The notes below the pieces were generated by a model. That model saw only the letters and a program-made list of their open reading frames with translations. It was not told the origin of the DNA and made no database searches. From Cercis canadensis (lineage: Eukaryota; Streptophyta; Magnoliopsida; Fabales; Fabaceae), in the NCBI GenBank assembly GCA_003255065.1, contig QAOA01002999.1, positions 168,738 through 232,737 of the forward strand: a DNA stretch of 64,000 nucleotides. The letters run 5' to 3'. This document shows, piece after piece, positions 48,622 through 60,150 of this stretch (positions are counted from its first letter, which is position 1; each line of letters begins with the position of its first letter). The position numbers were made by a program, and so were the translations under genes.

Positions 48622-49119
48622 CTACTTCTTTCCTAAGGCTTTGGTGAAGATATCCGCGAGTTGAGCAGCAGATGGGACAAACCTTATAACAAGGTTGCAT
48701 TGCAAAATTTCATCACGCACAAAATGACAATCAAGTTCAATGTGCTTGGTGCGCTCGTGAAAGAAAGGGTTTGCAGCAATATGTAATGCAGCTTGACTAT
48801 CACAGTAAAGCTTCATAGGGCGAGGATGAGCAACACCAAGGCAGAGTAATAAGGTCTTCAACCATTTTAGCTCACAAGTGGTAGTGGCCATGGACTGATA
48901 TTCCGCCTCTGCTGAAGAACGTTAGACAGCATGTTACTTCTTAGTTTTCCAAGAGATAGGAGAGTTACCAAGAAGAACAAACCAGCCAGTAAGAGAGCGT
49001 CGAGTCAAAGGGCAGCTTGCCCAGTCCAAATCACACCATGCATATAGTTGCAAATCACAATCAACTCGAAGCAAAATGCCTTGGCTTGGATTGCCTTTCA
49101 AATATCGAATAACACGCAA
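48622..49119 (-). pseudogene. copia B RNase H
   Basis: Two frame pieces: RNase H with DCDLQLYAWCDLDWASC (49119-48934) and the catalytic/His part CELKWLKTLLLCLG ... HIELDCHFVRDEI ... LADIFTKALG (48891-48622). A TAG stop near 48925 separates them. It degrades template RNA during cDNA synthesis. Confidence 0.85.
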
Positions 49120-49137
49120 AGCAGCATCCCAATGCTC

Positions 49138-51326
49138 CTACTGAGGATTCTGCATAAACTGGGCAAGCATATGAACACAATAGGAGAGTTCAGGTCTTGT
49201 GACAGATAGGTAAATCAATCTCCCCACTAACCTGTGATAGCATTCAGGATTTGAAAAAGGCTGCCCGTCAACCAAAGGAAGGCGATGGTTCTGATCAAGA
49301 GGAAAGCCAATTGGTTTAGCTCCCAGTAGACCTGTTTCGGCAATAATATCCAAGGCATATTTGCGTTGACACAGGAAAATTCCTGTGGGACTCCTGGCCA
49401 CTTCGATGCCTAAAAAATATTTCAATAAGCCAAGATCTTTCATATGAAAACATGTGTGCAAATAGGTTTTAAAGGCTTGTATAGCAACCCCAATATTGCG
49501 CGAGATAATAAGATCATTGATAGGTGCCAAACCGTACAAAATTACAATACTAATTGCAACTAACTTGTAGTATATGATGCAACCAGTGTCGTCTCCCAAG
49601 GATTCACCAGAATAACTAATCTACTAAGACTCAAGCATAAACAGAAATATGGGGTTTTGTGTTGAATGTAGTATACTAAGAATTCAGAAAGCAGTAACAG
49701 GATTTAATCAAATAAGAGAAAACGTAATCAACTCAAGTAGGCAACCAAAACCTAATTTGTCCTTATTCACTAAAGATTATCCAAAATCTGATTTAATTCT
49801 TAGTTAAATGTTACCTGGAACCCCTAACAGTAACACTTAGAATTCCTACTGATTACCAATCAGGATTCAATTAATATTGGAATTAAGAATCTAGGCAATC
49901 GTTCTATATCACTAATCCCAGATTAATTTGAGAAACAAATTGTCCAAGTTAACCATATATTAAAAACCTTTAAAGTATGATTATCAATCTGATTACTATG
50001 ATGAATCTAATCAGATTTAAATTCATATAAAGCATGCAATCAAAGTACCATTCAATCACATGAAGATGGGAAGAAGCAGTAAATCAAATTATATTAAATC
50101 AAACCCAGATTGAAGCACATGAACTCTGGATTAGCAAGTCTAGTTCATCTTGAATTGATTACAGAAGTACTTAGCCCTCCATGGAAGGCTTAAAGCAAAG
50201 CAAAAGTCTTGAAAATGAATTCAACAATAGGAGGTAGCAGCTTCAGATGAATATGTGGTGATGTGGTGATCCCTATTATTCTCAACAACTTAAGAATAAA
50301 TACTAGCTGGCTGCCTCATCTAGGTTTCCTAATTACAAAATAAACCTAGTTTCCTAATTCTTTAATAGTAAAAACGTGATTAAACCTTAGTGACATGTGT
50401 GCTGGCCCAAATAGCAGATGTTGGGCCAATAAACAAGTACTGGTCCAATAGGCAGGCCCAAGGAATGGAATAAGTCGATGTTGGGCGGATACAGAAAATC
50501 TGGACTTCTTGCATGCGAATTTCAATTATCCAGACTCGAGAATCAGCTTTTGGGCTCTATATATGAAATGTATCATTTTCTATCAGCTTTCCTATGAAAC
50601 TCGAATCGCATCAATCGAACATTTGCAACTCAAGATATAGTGAAAAAAGTAAGCAGTGCCAGAAATCAATAATTATGCAATTAAAGTCCAAAAGCACCAA
50701 CAAGTCCAAATCCACAAAATATGTTTATGGGCTATGGAAATCCGCAGAAACACATACTAAAAATCTAAGTATAAAAGGAAAAATAGTGTAAAATAATGTG
50801 TTATCAATCATCAACATAAATCAACACATTAAGTTGTATGCTGCCCCGTTGTAAAGTGAACAAGGAGTAATCTGAGTAAGATTGCTTGAAACCATAGCAC
50901 TTTAAAGCACCAGTCAACTTGGCAAACCAGCATTGGGGTGCTTGCTTCAATCCATATAAGGACTTCCGGAGACGATAAACAGTGCCTGGAGTTTGAGAGT
51001 GGAAGCCTGGGGGAAACTTCATATATACTTCTTCAGCAAGATCACCATGCAAGAAATCATTATGAACATCCATCTGATGTAATTCCCAATTTTTGGCTAC
51101 GACAACATCAAGGAAAGTACGGACGGTGACCATTTTTGCGACAGGAAGTCAAGTCCTTCACCTGATTGTTTCCTAGTATGACAAGCCTAGCTTTGAATCT
51201 TTCTATGGATCCATCAGAGTGATATTTAATTCGATATACCAATTTACACCTGATGGAATTCCCAAGAGGAAGTGATGCCACAGTCCAAGTGCCATTGTTT
51301 TCCAAAGCCTGAATTTCTTGCTGCAT
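49138..51326 (-). pseudogene. copia B reverse transcriptase, split by a solo LTR
   Basis: The upstream part (51326-50812) has the RVT_2 landmarks MDVHNDFLHGDLAEEVYM and SLYGLKQAPQCWF and ends at the catalytic LIYVDD. The remainder (LIISRN... KDLGLLKYFLGIEVA) resumes at 49512. A 1289-bp solo LTR lies exactly between them. Stops also occur near 51130. Confidence 0.88.
49518..50806 (-). mobile_element. solo LTR (1289 bp) inserted in the RT active-site motif of copia B
   Basis: Ends TGATAGGTGCC and ...GTGTTATCA form a TGATA/TATCA inverted pair. The perfect 5-bp duplication ATCAT flanks it (49513-49517, 50807-50811). Sense begins TGATAACACATTATTTTACAC. Size and layout match the solo LTR at 5599-6876, so both probably come from one Ty3/gypsy-like family. 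The plus-strand frame 50594-50791 inside it is not a gene. Confidence 0.85.
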
Positions 51327-51721
51327 TGCATGGCGTCATCTCTCATCTTTCACAGCTTGAGCAAAGGTGGTAGGTTCTTTTCCAACAATGATAGCTGCCA
51401 AAAAATGCCTATGGCACATAGAAAAATTGTTACAGTTCACATAATGTGCTATAAGATAGGGCGTACCTGAGGAGTGTGATGGAGCAGATGAACTAGCAGA
51501 GGAGCTCAACTTGTAAATGGTGTTGGTCACGAAATCTCTCAGTCTAGTAGATGGGAGTTTATCACGATGCTCACAACCAAGAAGTTCCCTGCGTACAACC
51601 GCTTCTGAACCCCCATGTCGTCCTGATTCTCATGATTGTTAGCATTGGTGGCTGCTGTAGTGGTATCATGAGTAAGGACGGTATCTGTTTCTTCTGCTCT
51701 AGGAGGTCCTTGCTTGATGTC

Positions 51722-52896
51722 TTATAATGTAGGAATAGTTGCATCAACAAGTACAGGTGGTGCATGTTCTGGATGTATGGCTACTGCACTATACTCATCA
51801 TTGCCACTTAATTCTGTTTCTATATTTGGTCTAGTGTGAGCTGAAGTAGTACCCACATCTTGTGAAGCACTTGTCAAATAAGGAAACTCACGATCACAGA
51901 AAACCACATCTCGGGATACCAGAAACACTTCCATTTCCAAATCATATACTCTCCATCCCTTTTTGCCATAAAGATACCCTACAAAAACACACTTGCGACT
52001 ACGACTAGCAAACTTGTCACCTTTGTGATTCTGATTGTGCACATAACACAAGCACCCAAACACACGCAAATGTGCAAGTGAAGGTGGTTTACCGTATAAA
52101 ATTTCATATGGTGTTTTTCCATTTAAGATAGCAAATGGTGTTCGATTGATCAAATATCCTGCAGTTAAGATGCATTCGCCCCAAAATTCAAAAGGAAGAT
52201 TAGCTTGAAACCACAAGGCACGAGCTACATTGAGTATATATCTATGTTTGCGCGCTACTCGTCCATTCTATTGTGGAGTTCTTGCACAAGATGTTTCATG
52301 TACAATGCCATGCTCACGTAAATAGTTTCCCATGCATGTAAATTTTGTGCCATTGTCACTACGCATTACCTTTACTTGTTTATCAAATTGACGTTCTACC
52401 ATGGCTATAAGTTAGATAAATTTATTGAAACTTCTGTTTTGTCAACTAATAAATATATCCAAACTGCCCTTGAATGGTCATCCACTACAGTTAAAAAATA
52501 TCTTGCACCAAAAAATGATGTAGTGCGATAGGGTCCCCACAAATCACAATGAATCAACTGAAAAATCTCTACAGCTTTATTATCACTAAGAGGAAAACTA
52601 TCTCTTGATTGCTTTGCTCTAAGACAAACATAAAAAATTTTATTGCATAGATTATTGTTTCTACCAGAACCATCATTTGGAATTAGCTCCACAACCTTAT
52701 AGGATGGGTGTCCCAACCGCTGGTGCCATAGATCAAAACCATTTGCACCATTAGTCTTCACAGCTGCTATAGTGATCATCCCTCGAAAGTAGTAGAGCCC
52801 CTCCTTCTGTTCACCTGCACTAATCAGCATCCTCGAAGTGTGGTCCTGTATAACACAACTTATTAGTGAACTGAACAACACAGTTACATTCAACAA
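51722..52896 (-). pseudogene. copia B GAG-pre-integrase and integrase
   Basis: The His/Cys segment (LWHQRLGHPSYK) and the core start (HCDLWGPY, TVVDDHSRAVW) lie at 52896-52405. After a frameshift the C-terminal part continues at 52216-51722 (FEFWGECILTAGYLINRTP; GYLYGKKGWRVYDLE). The middle, with the second catalytic Asp near 52360, is in other frames. Confidence 0.85.
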
Positions 52897-53393
52897 TTAG
52901 TTGGGACACAGAGATCAGATTGCATTTCAAATGTGGCACATAAAGCACATTTGTCAATTTTAGTGCATCATTAAGCACCACAGTTCCTTCCTTTGTAGCA
53001 ACAGTGCGCTTCCCATCTGAAAGTCCTACGGGACATTCAACCATGTCTTGCACATTAGTCATGCATGCCAGTTGTCTTGTCATATGGTGAGATGCCCCGG
53101 TGTCAATAATCCATTGTATGTCAGAGTGCTTACCAGTTAACTTTTCATTAGCTCCTACTTTGGTACTATTCAAGAGAGTGAGTAGTGTTTGCCACTGCTC
53201 ACTATTGAGACCACTAGTATTTGCTTTGTCAGCGTCTGAAACCATGGCATTTTCCATTGATGTCGCTGCCTGTGTTGCATTCGCTTTAATGGATCCTCAA
53301 CGGCCTCTACCAATTGTACTAAGTTGTCTTCCCTTACCGCGTCCAGTTCCTTTAGGACGGTCTCCCCACCAATCTGGATACCCAATTAACTGA
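52820..53393 (-). pseudogene. copia B protease
   Basis: IDTGASHHMT near 53105 is the copia protease active site. The preceding Cys/His knuckle (near 53435) and Arg/Gly-rich linker show that gag ends just upstream. A TAG stop breaks the linker near 53305. Confidence 0.8.
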
Positions 53394-53399
53394 AAACAG

Positions 53400-54244
53400 T
53401 TATTGGATTCATGCCTTGTACGATGACAATGGGTGAATACTGCATTATTGTCTCTTCCCTCAGTTCTGCCACAAAACTTTGGGCCTGCCTACAAAACAAA
53501 ACTTACCACCTCACCGCGCTCCTCCTTTCCTCGAGCCATAGTTCACACACGTTCTTCTTGCACCAATGTTGAATAAATTTTATTCAAGTTGGGCAAGGGA
53601 TCTTGGGCAAGAACATTGGACCTTACTGTTCCATGTACTGTTTCATCAAGTCCCATGAGGAACTAGTGCACTTTTTCCTCTTCACGTCTCTTTTCCAAAG
53701 CTGCTCCGAGATTGCAGGTGCATAAGCTACATCTGCATGTTGGTATTTGTTCATAATTTTCTAGTTCTTCCCACAACTTTTTCAGCTTTCCATAATAGGC
53801 AACAATAGTCATTCCCCTTTGCTTGCATTCAACAAGTTCTCCTTTCAGTTGCTGTATATGTGGCCCATTTGCCACTGAAAATCTTTCCTTTATATCATCC
53901 CACAAATCCTTTGCCACCTCCATGTGTGAGATAGTTGAACGAAGCATAGGTTCGATTGTATTCATTATCCATGAGACCAACAACGAGTTATTGGTCCACC
54001 AATCTTCAAGATCCTTTGATCCTTCATCTGGTCGTTCGATCGTGCCATCCACAAGGCCAAACTTCTTCCTTGCTCTCAATGCTGTTCTAAGTGAACGAGC
54101 CCATTCATCATAATTTTCTCCTCTTAACTGAACCTGAGTCAGCAAGCTTCTAGGATTGTCATTCGAGGTTATGTCATAAGGAGAAATTGTCTTCCTTGAC
54201 ACACCGTCACCACCGTCTCTGCTCTTCCCTTCTTCTGCAGCCAT
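53400..54244 (-). pseudogene. copia B gag
   Basis: From the ATG at 54244 (MAAEEGKSRD) the frame is open for 193 codons with the Retrotran_gag/UBN2 core (GENYDEWARSLRTALRARKK; DLWDDIKERFSV). It ends in a stop at 53663 and continues to a decayed CCHC knuckle near 53435 (first Cys now Phe). Confidence 0.85.
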
Positions 54245-54289
54245 GACAGTCAGTTGGTGTTTTGATCAGATTAGATCTGATCAGGTTCT

Positions 54290-54301
54290 GCTCTGATACC
54301 A
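54290..54301 (-). promoter_or_regulatory. tRNA-iMet primer binding site of copia B
   Basis: Minus strand TGGTATCAGAGC, perfect, immediately after the 5' LTR. Confidence 0.95.
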
Positions 54302-54538
54302 TGTAAAGAGATGGTTTGGATGGAATTTCTGTGACTGTCATTGATTCTTACAGCAGATATATATACATAAAATGACCCGCGAAGTCAGTGCACTATTGCC
54401 TAAAGTATATACCTTAACATAAGCTAATTACACATAATTACATCAATCACGCCCAATCACAATATTCCCATTATGGTAGGAGATATTTACGACAATCACA
54501 ATATTTTCCAACATAATTGGAGATATTGTTCCCTAATA
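54302..54538 (-). repeat. 5' LTR of copia B
   Basis: 237 bp, sense start TATTAGGGAACAATATC, end ...CTCTTTACA. A TATA-like ATGTATATATATC lies on the minus strand near 54370-54355. Confidence 0.9.
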
Positions 54539-54543
54539 AATAC

Positions 54544-55869
54544 TTATCTAACTTTTATCCTCACTACTTTAGAATTTCTTATTTGAGGTTAAAGTTTTGA
54601 TATGCTATTTTGGGTATGTTCATGGCATGTATTATGTGCTTGCTGATTGAATCTCCCTCAACCTCTTGGGTAGGGGTGTAAGGGAAGTCAGCCAAACCGC
54701 TAAAACCGACCGAACCGGAGGAAACCGGACCGAACCAAGAGACATGATTCGGTTTTCGGTTTGAAAATTAGTAAAACCGAAGCATCGGTTCGGTTTTCCG
54801 TTCCTATGAAGAAAAACTGGTGATAAACCGGACCGGACCGAGTATAAGGGAAACGACGTCGTTTTAGTGCCTTTTGAAGTCTTAAGTCTTACCTTGCCTT
54901 GCCTTTCCCACCCTAACCTTAACTCTCCTCGACAATTTCCCCCAAATCAGAAATCCTCCCCTTTCTTCCTCTCCTTCTCTCCTTCTCTCAACTCTCGCCC
55001 TCCTATTCTCTGACTATCCTCCATACTGGGACTTCAAGCCGTCACCGTGGTCGCCTGTGCTGCCTCGTCGTCGTCGCCTTTGCCGCCTCGCCGTCGCCGC
55101 CATCGTGGAGAAGCTTTTGGCCAAGAATTATTCGATTAGGTTTTTCTTCATAAGGTACTGTAAGTTTGTGACCTTCAATTTCTCTGGTTATAGGTTCAAT
55201 ACTCCTTCATTTCTGTCGATATATGTTGGATATACCTTCAATTTCTAGTTCTGGTTTGTTGCTCTCGAGTATCGAGCTCTTCCTGTTTTAGTGATGTTCG
55301 ACCTCTTGTGAGTTGTGATGTTCATATGACATATAGTTTATGGATGTTTAATTAAATTAATAAGGCAGCTAAGTTGCACAAGAATGATCAGAAAACTCAT
55401 AAGTATTTTCTCTCCTGTTCTCATTAGTCTGTCCTGTGAGTCTGTGACTTCACATCCTGGGATTTTCTGTTTATATGTTGAATTTCTAGTTCTGGTTTAT
55501 TTATTCACTATGTTCGAAGTTCTGGTTCTGTTTATAATGAAGTAGAATGACTTGTTAATAATGTTGTCTTAATTTATTTTTTCTGTTTGGATTCTTGCAT
55601 TAATAGTGTTGTCTTGGATTCTTGCATATAATTCTGTTTATAATGAAGTAGAATGACTTGTTAATAGTGTTGTCTTAATTTATTTTTTCTGTTTGGATTC
55701 TTGCATTAATAGTGTTGTCTTGGATTCNAGAAAGATGGAGAATAGGTTGCTGCTATCCTACTGTTAGCCTTTATCTTAAATACAAAAGTTTGAATTTAAA
55801 ATGTTTATAGACACACGTGAGTTATGTGGCTAAGACTCCATTAATATGTCTATGTAATTTTGTTTCAGG
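54544..55869. other. intergenic DNA with CCGAACCG-rich tract and tandem duplication
   Basis: 54668-54845 is rich in AACCGGACCGAACC-type words on both strands and is followed by AAACGACGTCGTTTT, a combination often seen at the ends of plant hAT-like elements. I could not find the opposite end. A unit of about 105 bases (GTTTATAATGAAGTAGAATG...) is repeated in tandem at about 55527-55727, next to N 55728. The small GC-rich frame 55057-55248 has no support. Confidence 0.4.
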
Positions 55870-56132
55870 CTTTATCAAATGGGGTTTACAAGAGTGTCAT
55901 ACATAGAGCAGTCGTAAATAACAAAGAAGCGAGGAAATCTCTTGCTTTCTTTCTATGTCCAGGGAAGGTCAAAGTGGTCACACCTCCGGAAGCTCTTGTC
56001 AACAGGGAAAATCCAAGAATATATCCTGACTTCACATGACCAACTCTTCTGGAATTTGCACAGCTGCATTACAGGGTGGACAAAGGAACCCTCGATGCTT
56101 TCTCAAGGTGGCTGCAAGAGAAAAACAACTAA
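55870..56132 (+). pseudogene. lone 3' exon of a GA20-oxidase-like 2-oxoglutarate dioxygenase, with a nonsense codon
   Basis: After an acceptor TTTCAG (to 55869) the plus strand reads [18 protein letters not shown], then [19 protein letters not shown] and IYPDFT. A TGA at about 56037 stands where Trp is usual; then PTLLEFAQLHYRVDKG to ...WLQEKNN and TAA. It includes the third iron ligand His and the R-x-S 2-oxoglutarate site of gibberellin oxidases. The C-terminal DFTW...LEF...HYR pattern fits GA20-oxidase best; another GA-oxidase clade is possible. The iron-binding H-x-D exon and the N-terminal exons are missing. It cannot make an active enzyme. Confidence 0.8.
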
Positions 56133-57368
56133 TTAAGGTTGAGGAAGGGGCATCATATGAAGTTAAAGAGGATGCTTTAGGTGTTGGTGTGTTAGTGTTG
56201 AGAGAATACTATATATGCAAAGGAATAAGCTATTTGCAGGAATAAAGAGTTTAATGTTTGGGCTCCATATGAGTACTTTGGACTGATGAAATAAGTGTTT
56301 TTACTACTAAAACGTTATTAGTTGTCCTGAGTTGGCCACTTTCTTGGAGTTATCTGTCCTGAGTTTGCACATTATTCATTTCTATGCTGAGTCACACCAA
56401 CACGTGGCAAAATCTAACAGAAAAAATAAAGTAAAATCAATTTATCTCAGATTGTATCAACTATGCCGGTATCAAATAGTGTAAAACTAACTAATCTACA
56501 TTTACCATCGCTTGAATTTGTAAGTGCTTGCTGATTCATTAATACCCAAAGAAAGCAGAAAAAGAGAAGAAAAAAATGCTTCCTTATATGAAGTTGCGAG
56601 AAACATCAACCTGGGCAGACATGTTGACCAAAGTAATTCTAGTGTTCAGTTCACGTCATAAAACAAAGTGAAAATTCAAACAATACAAATGAGGCCAAGT
56701 CCTATCTTGATCCCATAACATTGCTATTACACTAATTAATTGTCCTCACACAATTTTACGTTTATATGCATGACAATGTTGAATTTAATCGGATTTATCT
56801 AAACTTTAATAGTGTAACTGAATTCACTTGAATTATTTTTGCACCACTTAAATTTTATTGAGTGTAGAACAATGTGTCTTAGGAGAACTTAACTCGGTGT
56901 TATTTTATCGAATATATACTAATTTTGAATAAGGTTCTAATCACGTGTTGCTGGTTCCAACATCCAAGGCATAAAAACGGTAAATCAGTATATAGTTTAT
57001 TTTTGAATGTTGGCAATGATTAAGAAACTGATTTGAATTTAGAGAACTTTGACCTTATTATATATAAACATTTCAGAACCAAAAATGTGGAAACATAAAA
57101 GTAAAACATACTAATCAACATTACACATTTAAAATAAGAAAAAGCAAATGGAAACTGGCTAGAAAGATCAAGAAGGAGAAGATATAAGTAAAATACAAAA
57201 AAANATATAGTTTATTTTTGAATGTTGGCAATGATTAAGAAACTGATTTGAATTTAGAGAACTTTGACTTTATTATATGTAAACATTTCAGAACCAAAAA
57301 TGTGGAAACATAAAAGTAAAACATACTAATCAACATTACACATTTAAAATAAGAAAAAGCAAATGGAA
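56133..57368. other. intergenic DNA with an assembly duplication
   Basis: No gene. 56990-57203 and 57205-57418 are the same 214 bases repeated across N 57204. Confidence 0.6.
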
Positions 57369-57418
57369 ACTGGCTAGAAAGATCAAGAAGGAGAAGATAT
57401 AAGTAAAATACAAAAAAA
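56990..57418. repeat. 214-bp duplication either side of a single N (assembly artefact)
   Basis: Two near-identical 214-bp copies joined by N at 57204. Confidence 0.9.
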
Positions 57419-58692
57419 TACATAGGGGTTGACATCGTTTCAATTTAGTTCCATCTAAATTTCGGCTTTATCCAAACTAAGAAAGACGAAAAACACTTGC
57501 ATTTTTATACATATCTCAAATTGGAGGCCCAAACCCAATTTTTAACCTCTGCAGTTCAGCTCATTGGACCAGTTTCAAAAATACTAACAATGCTATAATC
57601 AACATCAAATCAAAATCACTTTCTTATTCTTCTTAATCAACCACAAATTAATAAGAATGTTATTATACTTAATCAATCAAAAATAAAGAAGGAACTTTAT
57701 TCTTCTTAATAAACAAAAAATTAAGAAGGGCTTTTATACTTTTTAGTCAACAACAAATTGTGAAGGATTTTATTTGTTTTAATCAAGCAAAAATTAAAAG
57801 GATTTTCATTCTTCTTCATCAAACACAAGTTAAGATTAATTTTAATTCTTCTTAATCAATCACAAATTACGAAAGAATTTTATTCTTCTTAGTCATCCAA
57901 ATTTAAGAAAATTTTTATTTTACTTCATCAACCAAAAACTAAGGAATTTTTAATGTTCTTAATGAACCACAAATTAAGAAGAAATTGTATTCCTCTTAAT
58001 CAACCTTAAATTAATAAGGATTTCATTCTTCTTAATCAGTTAAGAAGGATTTCTATTTTTATTAATGATCTATAAGTTAAGATGAATTTTTATTCCTATT
58101 AATCAAAAAAAAAAATTAGACAAAATTTTCATTCTTCTGAATCTACCACTAACTAAATAGAATATTTATTCCTCTTAATCAACCAGAAATTAAGAAGAAT
58201 TATTATTCTACTTAATCAAAAAAGAGGAAGGATTTTACTCTTCTTAAATAGTTAACCAGAAATTAAGAAGGATTTTTATTGTTTTGACCAACAACAAATT
58301 AAGAAATTACGCAGAATTTTTTATTCTTCTTAGTGAACCAAAATTTAAGAAGAATTTTCAATTATTCTCTAACAACCACAACTAAAAAGATCAATTTTAT
58401 TCTTAACCAACAAGAAATAAAAAGATTTTTTATTTTCCAAGATCAGGTGCAATTAATTAAGAAGAATTTTTAATCTACTTAATTAACCAATAATTTACAA
58501 GGATTATTATTCTTCTTAATCAACCACAAACTAAGAAGAATTCTTATTCTTTTTCATTAATTGTAAATTAAGAAGAATTCTTATTCTCCTTAATTAGGGT
58601 GGAAAATGAATGGAGGTGAATAAATATCCACTTATCTATTTATTCCTATTATTTAATATTTGTTGTTGTTATCATCATCTTCACATCAGTTA
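57369..58692 (+). repeat. 1.3-kb direct repeat, copy 1, made of AT-rich hairpin-like units
   Basis: Aligns in the same orientation with 62567-63906 (roughly 90% by eye). The interior is some 25-30 degenerate units of about 40 bases, with AATCAACCACAAATTAAGAAG and TTTTATTCTTCTT. AATTAAGAAGAA and TTCTTCTTAATT are complementary, so neighbouring units can pair. No LTR-type ends or coding seen. Confidence 0.75.
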
Positions 58693-59300
58693 ATTGAAAT
58701 TTTCATTTTTTTTAATTTTTTTTCATTTTATTGAAAAATCATTAAATTTATTTTTTTCATTTTTAATTTTTAATGCTCTATTCTATAATGGAAATGAATG
58801 AAATGGTTCATCCTTTTCTAATATATCTTAGAGTTGACTACTTTTCATTAAAATCAAAAAGATATATAAATAAAACATGATCCTCTGTTACAAACAAAAA
58901 AGTTATATTGGTATCTATAAGCTCAAGAAAATATCCTAAGCCTTCATAAAAATTTTCTTTATAGAAATTCCATTTTTTTTTTCATTTTATTGAAAATTCA
59001 TTAAATTTATTTTTTTTCTTTATGCTTAATAATTCTCTAATCTTTAATGGAAATGAATGAAACGATTCATCCTTTTCTATTATTTATTGACTTGACTAAT
59101 TTTCAATGAAATCAAATACATATCTAAATAAAACATGATCCTCTATTACAAACAAAATTTTATATTGGTATATGTAAGCTCAAGAAAATATTTTTTTGTA
59201 ACTTCTTTGACCAAAACTCTCTTTAATTTTAATTATTTAACTATAATAGAAATGAATAAAACGGTTCATCTTTATGGCTTTGACTGGGCCACTTTTCTTT
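58690..59300 (+). repeat. imperfect tandem repeat (about 280-bp unit) upstream of the GA3ox gene
   Basis: The block TTTCATTTTATTGAAAA...ATTAAATTTATTTTTTTC, then GGAAATGAATGAAA, TTCATCCTTTTCTA and AAACATGATCCTCT, occurs at about 58697 and again at about 58980. A third, shorter and more diverged copy lies at about 59220. Confidence 0.7.
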
Positions 59301-59363
59301 GAAATCAGCTACACATGTAAAAGAAAATATGCATGAACCTCCATTGAAAACCAAATAAGCTAC

Positions 59364-59374
59364 ACCACTATATA
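59364..59374 (+). promoter_or_regulatory. TATA-like box upstream of the GA3ox gene
   Basis: CACTATATATACCCC is a good plant TATA context but lies about 780 bases before the ATG, so the GA3ox leader would be long or contain an intron. A closer TATATATAG occurs near 59820. Confidence 0.3.
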
Positions 59375-59799
59375 TACCCCCTTTGTTCTAAAGGAGTGGC
59401 ATTGAGGAGGCATCCAAGAAACCCTATATCCACTAATTTGGAGAAAGCCTAGTAAAATTTAGAGGAGGCTTCCCAGGAGCTGCAGATATTCTCTACCCTA
59501 GAGGAAGTTAGTGGAGTAGCATCAACGAGAGAGTACTTTAGTGACCAAGTTAGTCTTCTTTCTTCTTTTCTCTAATAGCATGACTCAAAGCCTTTGATTT
59601 TGGGCATGTTTTATGAGTTTATCTATGTGTTAAATATTGATTTCATTATTAGAATGACAGATCTATGGTTTCGTTTGGTAGATCTTTTTTTTTTTTTTCC
59701 TGCTTATGTGGTTAGACATGCTTTTTCTGAAAATTGTGTGTTGATCTATGGCAATGAATTATGCCATAGGTTAGATATACTTTTGTTGATATATTTTTT

Positions 59800-59870
59800 T
59801 CTGAATCACACCTTATGCTCTTATATATAGAAGTTGTAAGAAGACAGAGTTTAAGAATGAGTTCATTTTT
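59800..59870 (+). repeat. partial duplicate of the GA3ox leader and start codon
   Basis: GAATCACACCTTATGCTCTT..., then GAAGTTGTAAGAAGACAGAGTT and AAGAATGAGTTCA (ATG at 59857) parallels 60097-60160, which reads GAATCTCATCTTTTGTGCTT..., GAACTGTAATAAGATAAAGGTT and AAGAATGAGTTCA. After the three shared codons the upstream copy becomes T-rich and non-coding. Confidence 0.65.
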
Positions 59871-60150
59871 TCTTGTTTTTGTGAAAAAAAAAAATGTAGC
59901 GGCTCTTCAGAATCATCAAGCATTATCAAGAAAGAAAAATAAATTTGCCAATATCCATAATTCTGAGTGTTATTCTGAAAATTTGTATGATGCCTAAATT
60001 TATTTTTTAATTGTTTATTATGCATTACTAATTAGTCTTCTTTCTTTCTCTCTCTTATTGGTCTCATAAAGTACCGCATCTATATTATTTTTTTTATGAA
60101 TCTCATCTTTTGTGCTTACATACAGAACTGTAATAAGATAAAGGTTAAGA

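Larger units (their letters stand above)
48325..54538 (-). mobile_element. Ty1/copia retrotransposon B, structurally complete, with a nested solo LTR
   Basis: 237-bp LTRs at 48325-48561 and 54302-54538 differ at about 11 positions by eye. The 5-bp duplication AATAC flanks it (48320-48324, 54539-54543). A perfect tRNA-iMet primer site adjoins the right LTR and a purine tract (TTGAGGGGGG) the left. Gag, protease, integrase, RT and RNase H follow in copia order. In sense the LTR begins TA rather than TG in both copies. Stops and a nested LTR inactivate it. With the nested LTR removed it is about 4.9 kb. Confidence 0.92.
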
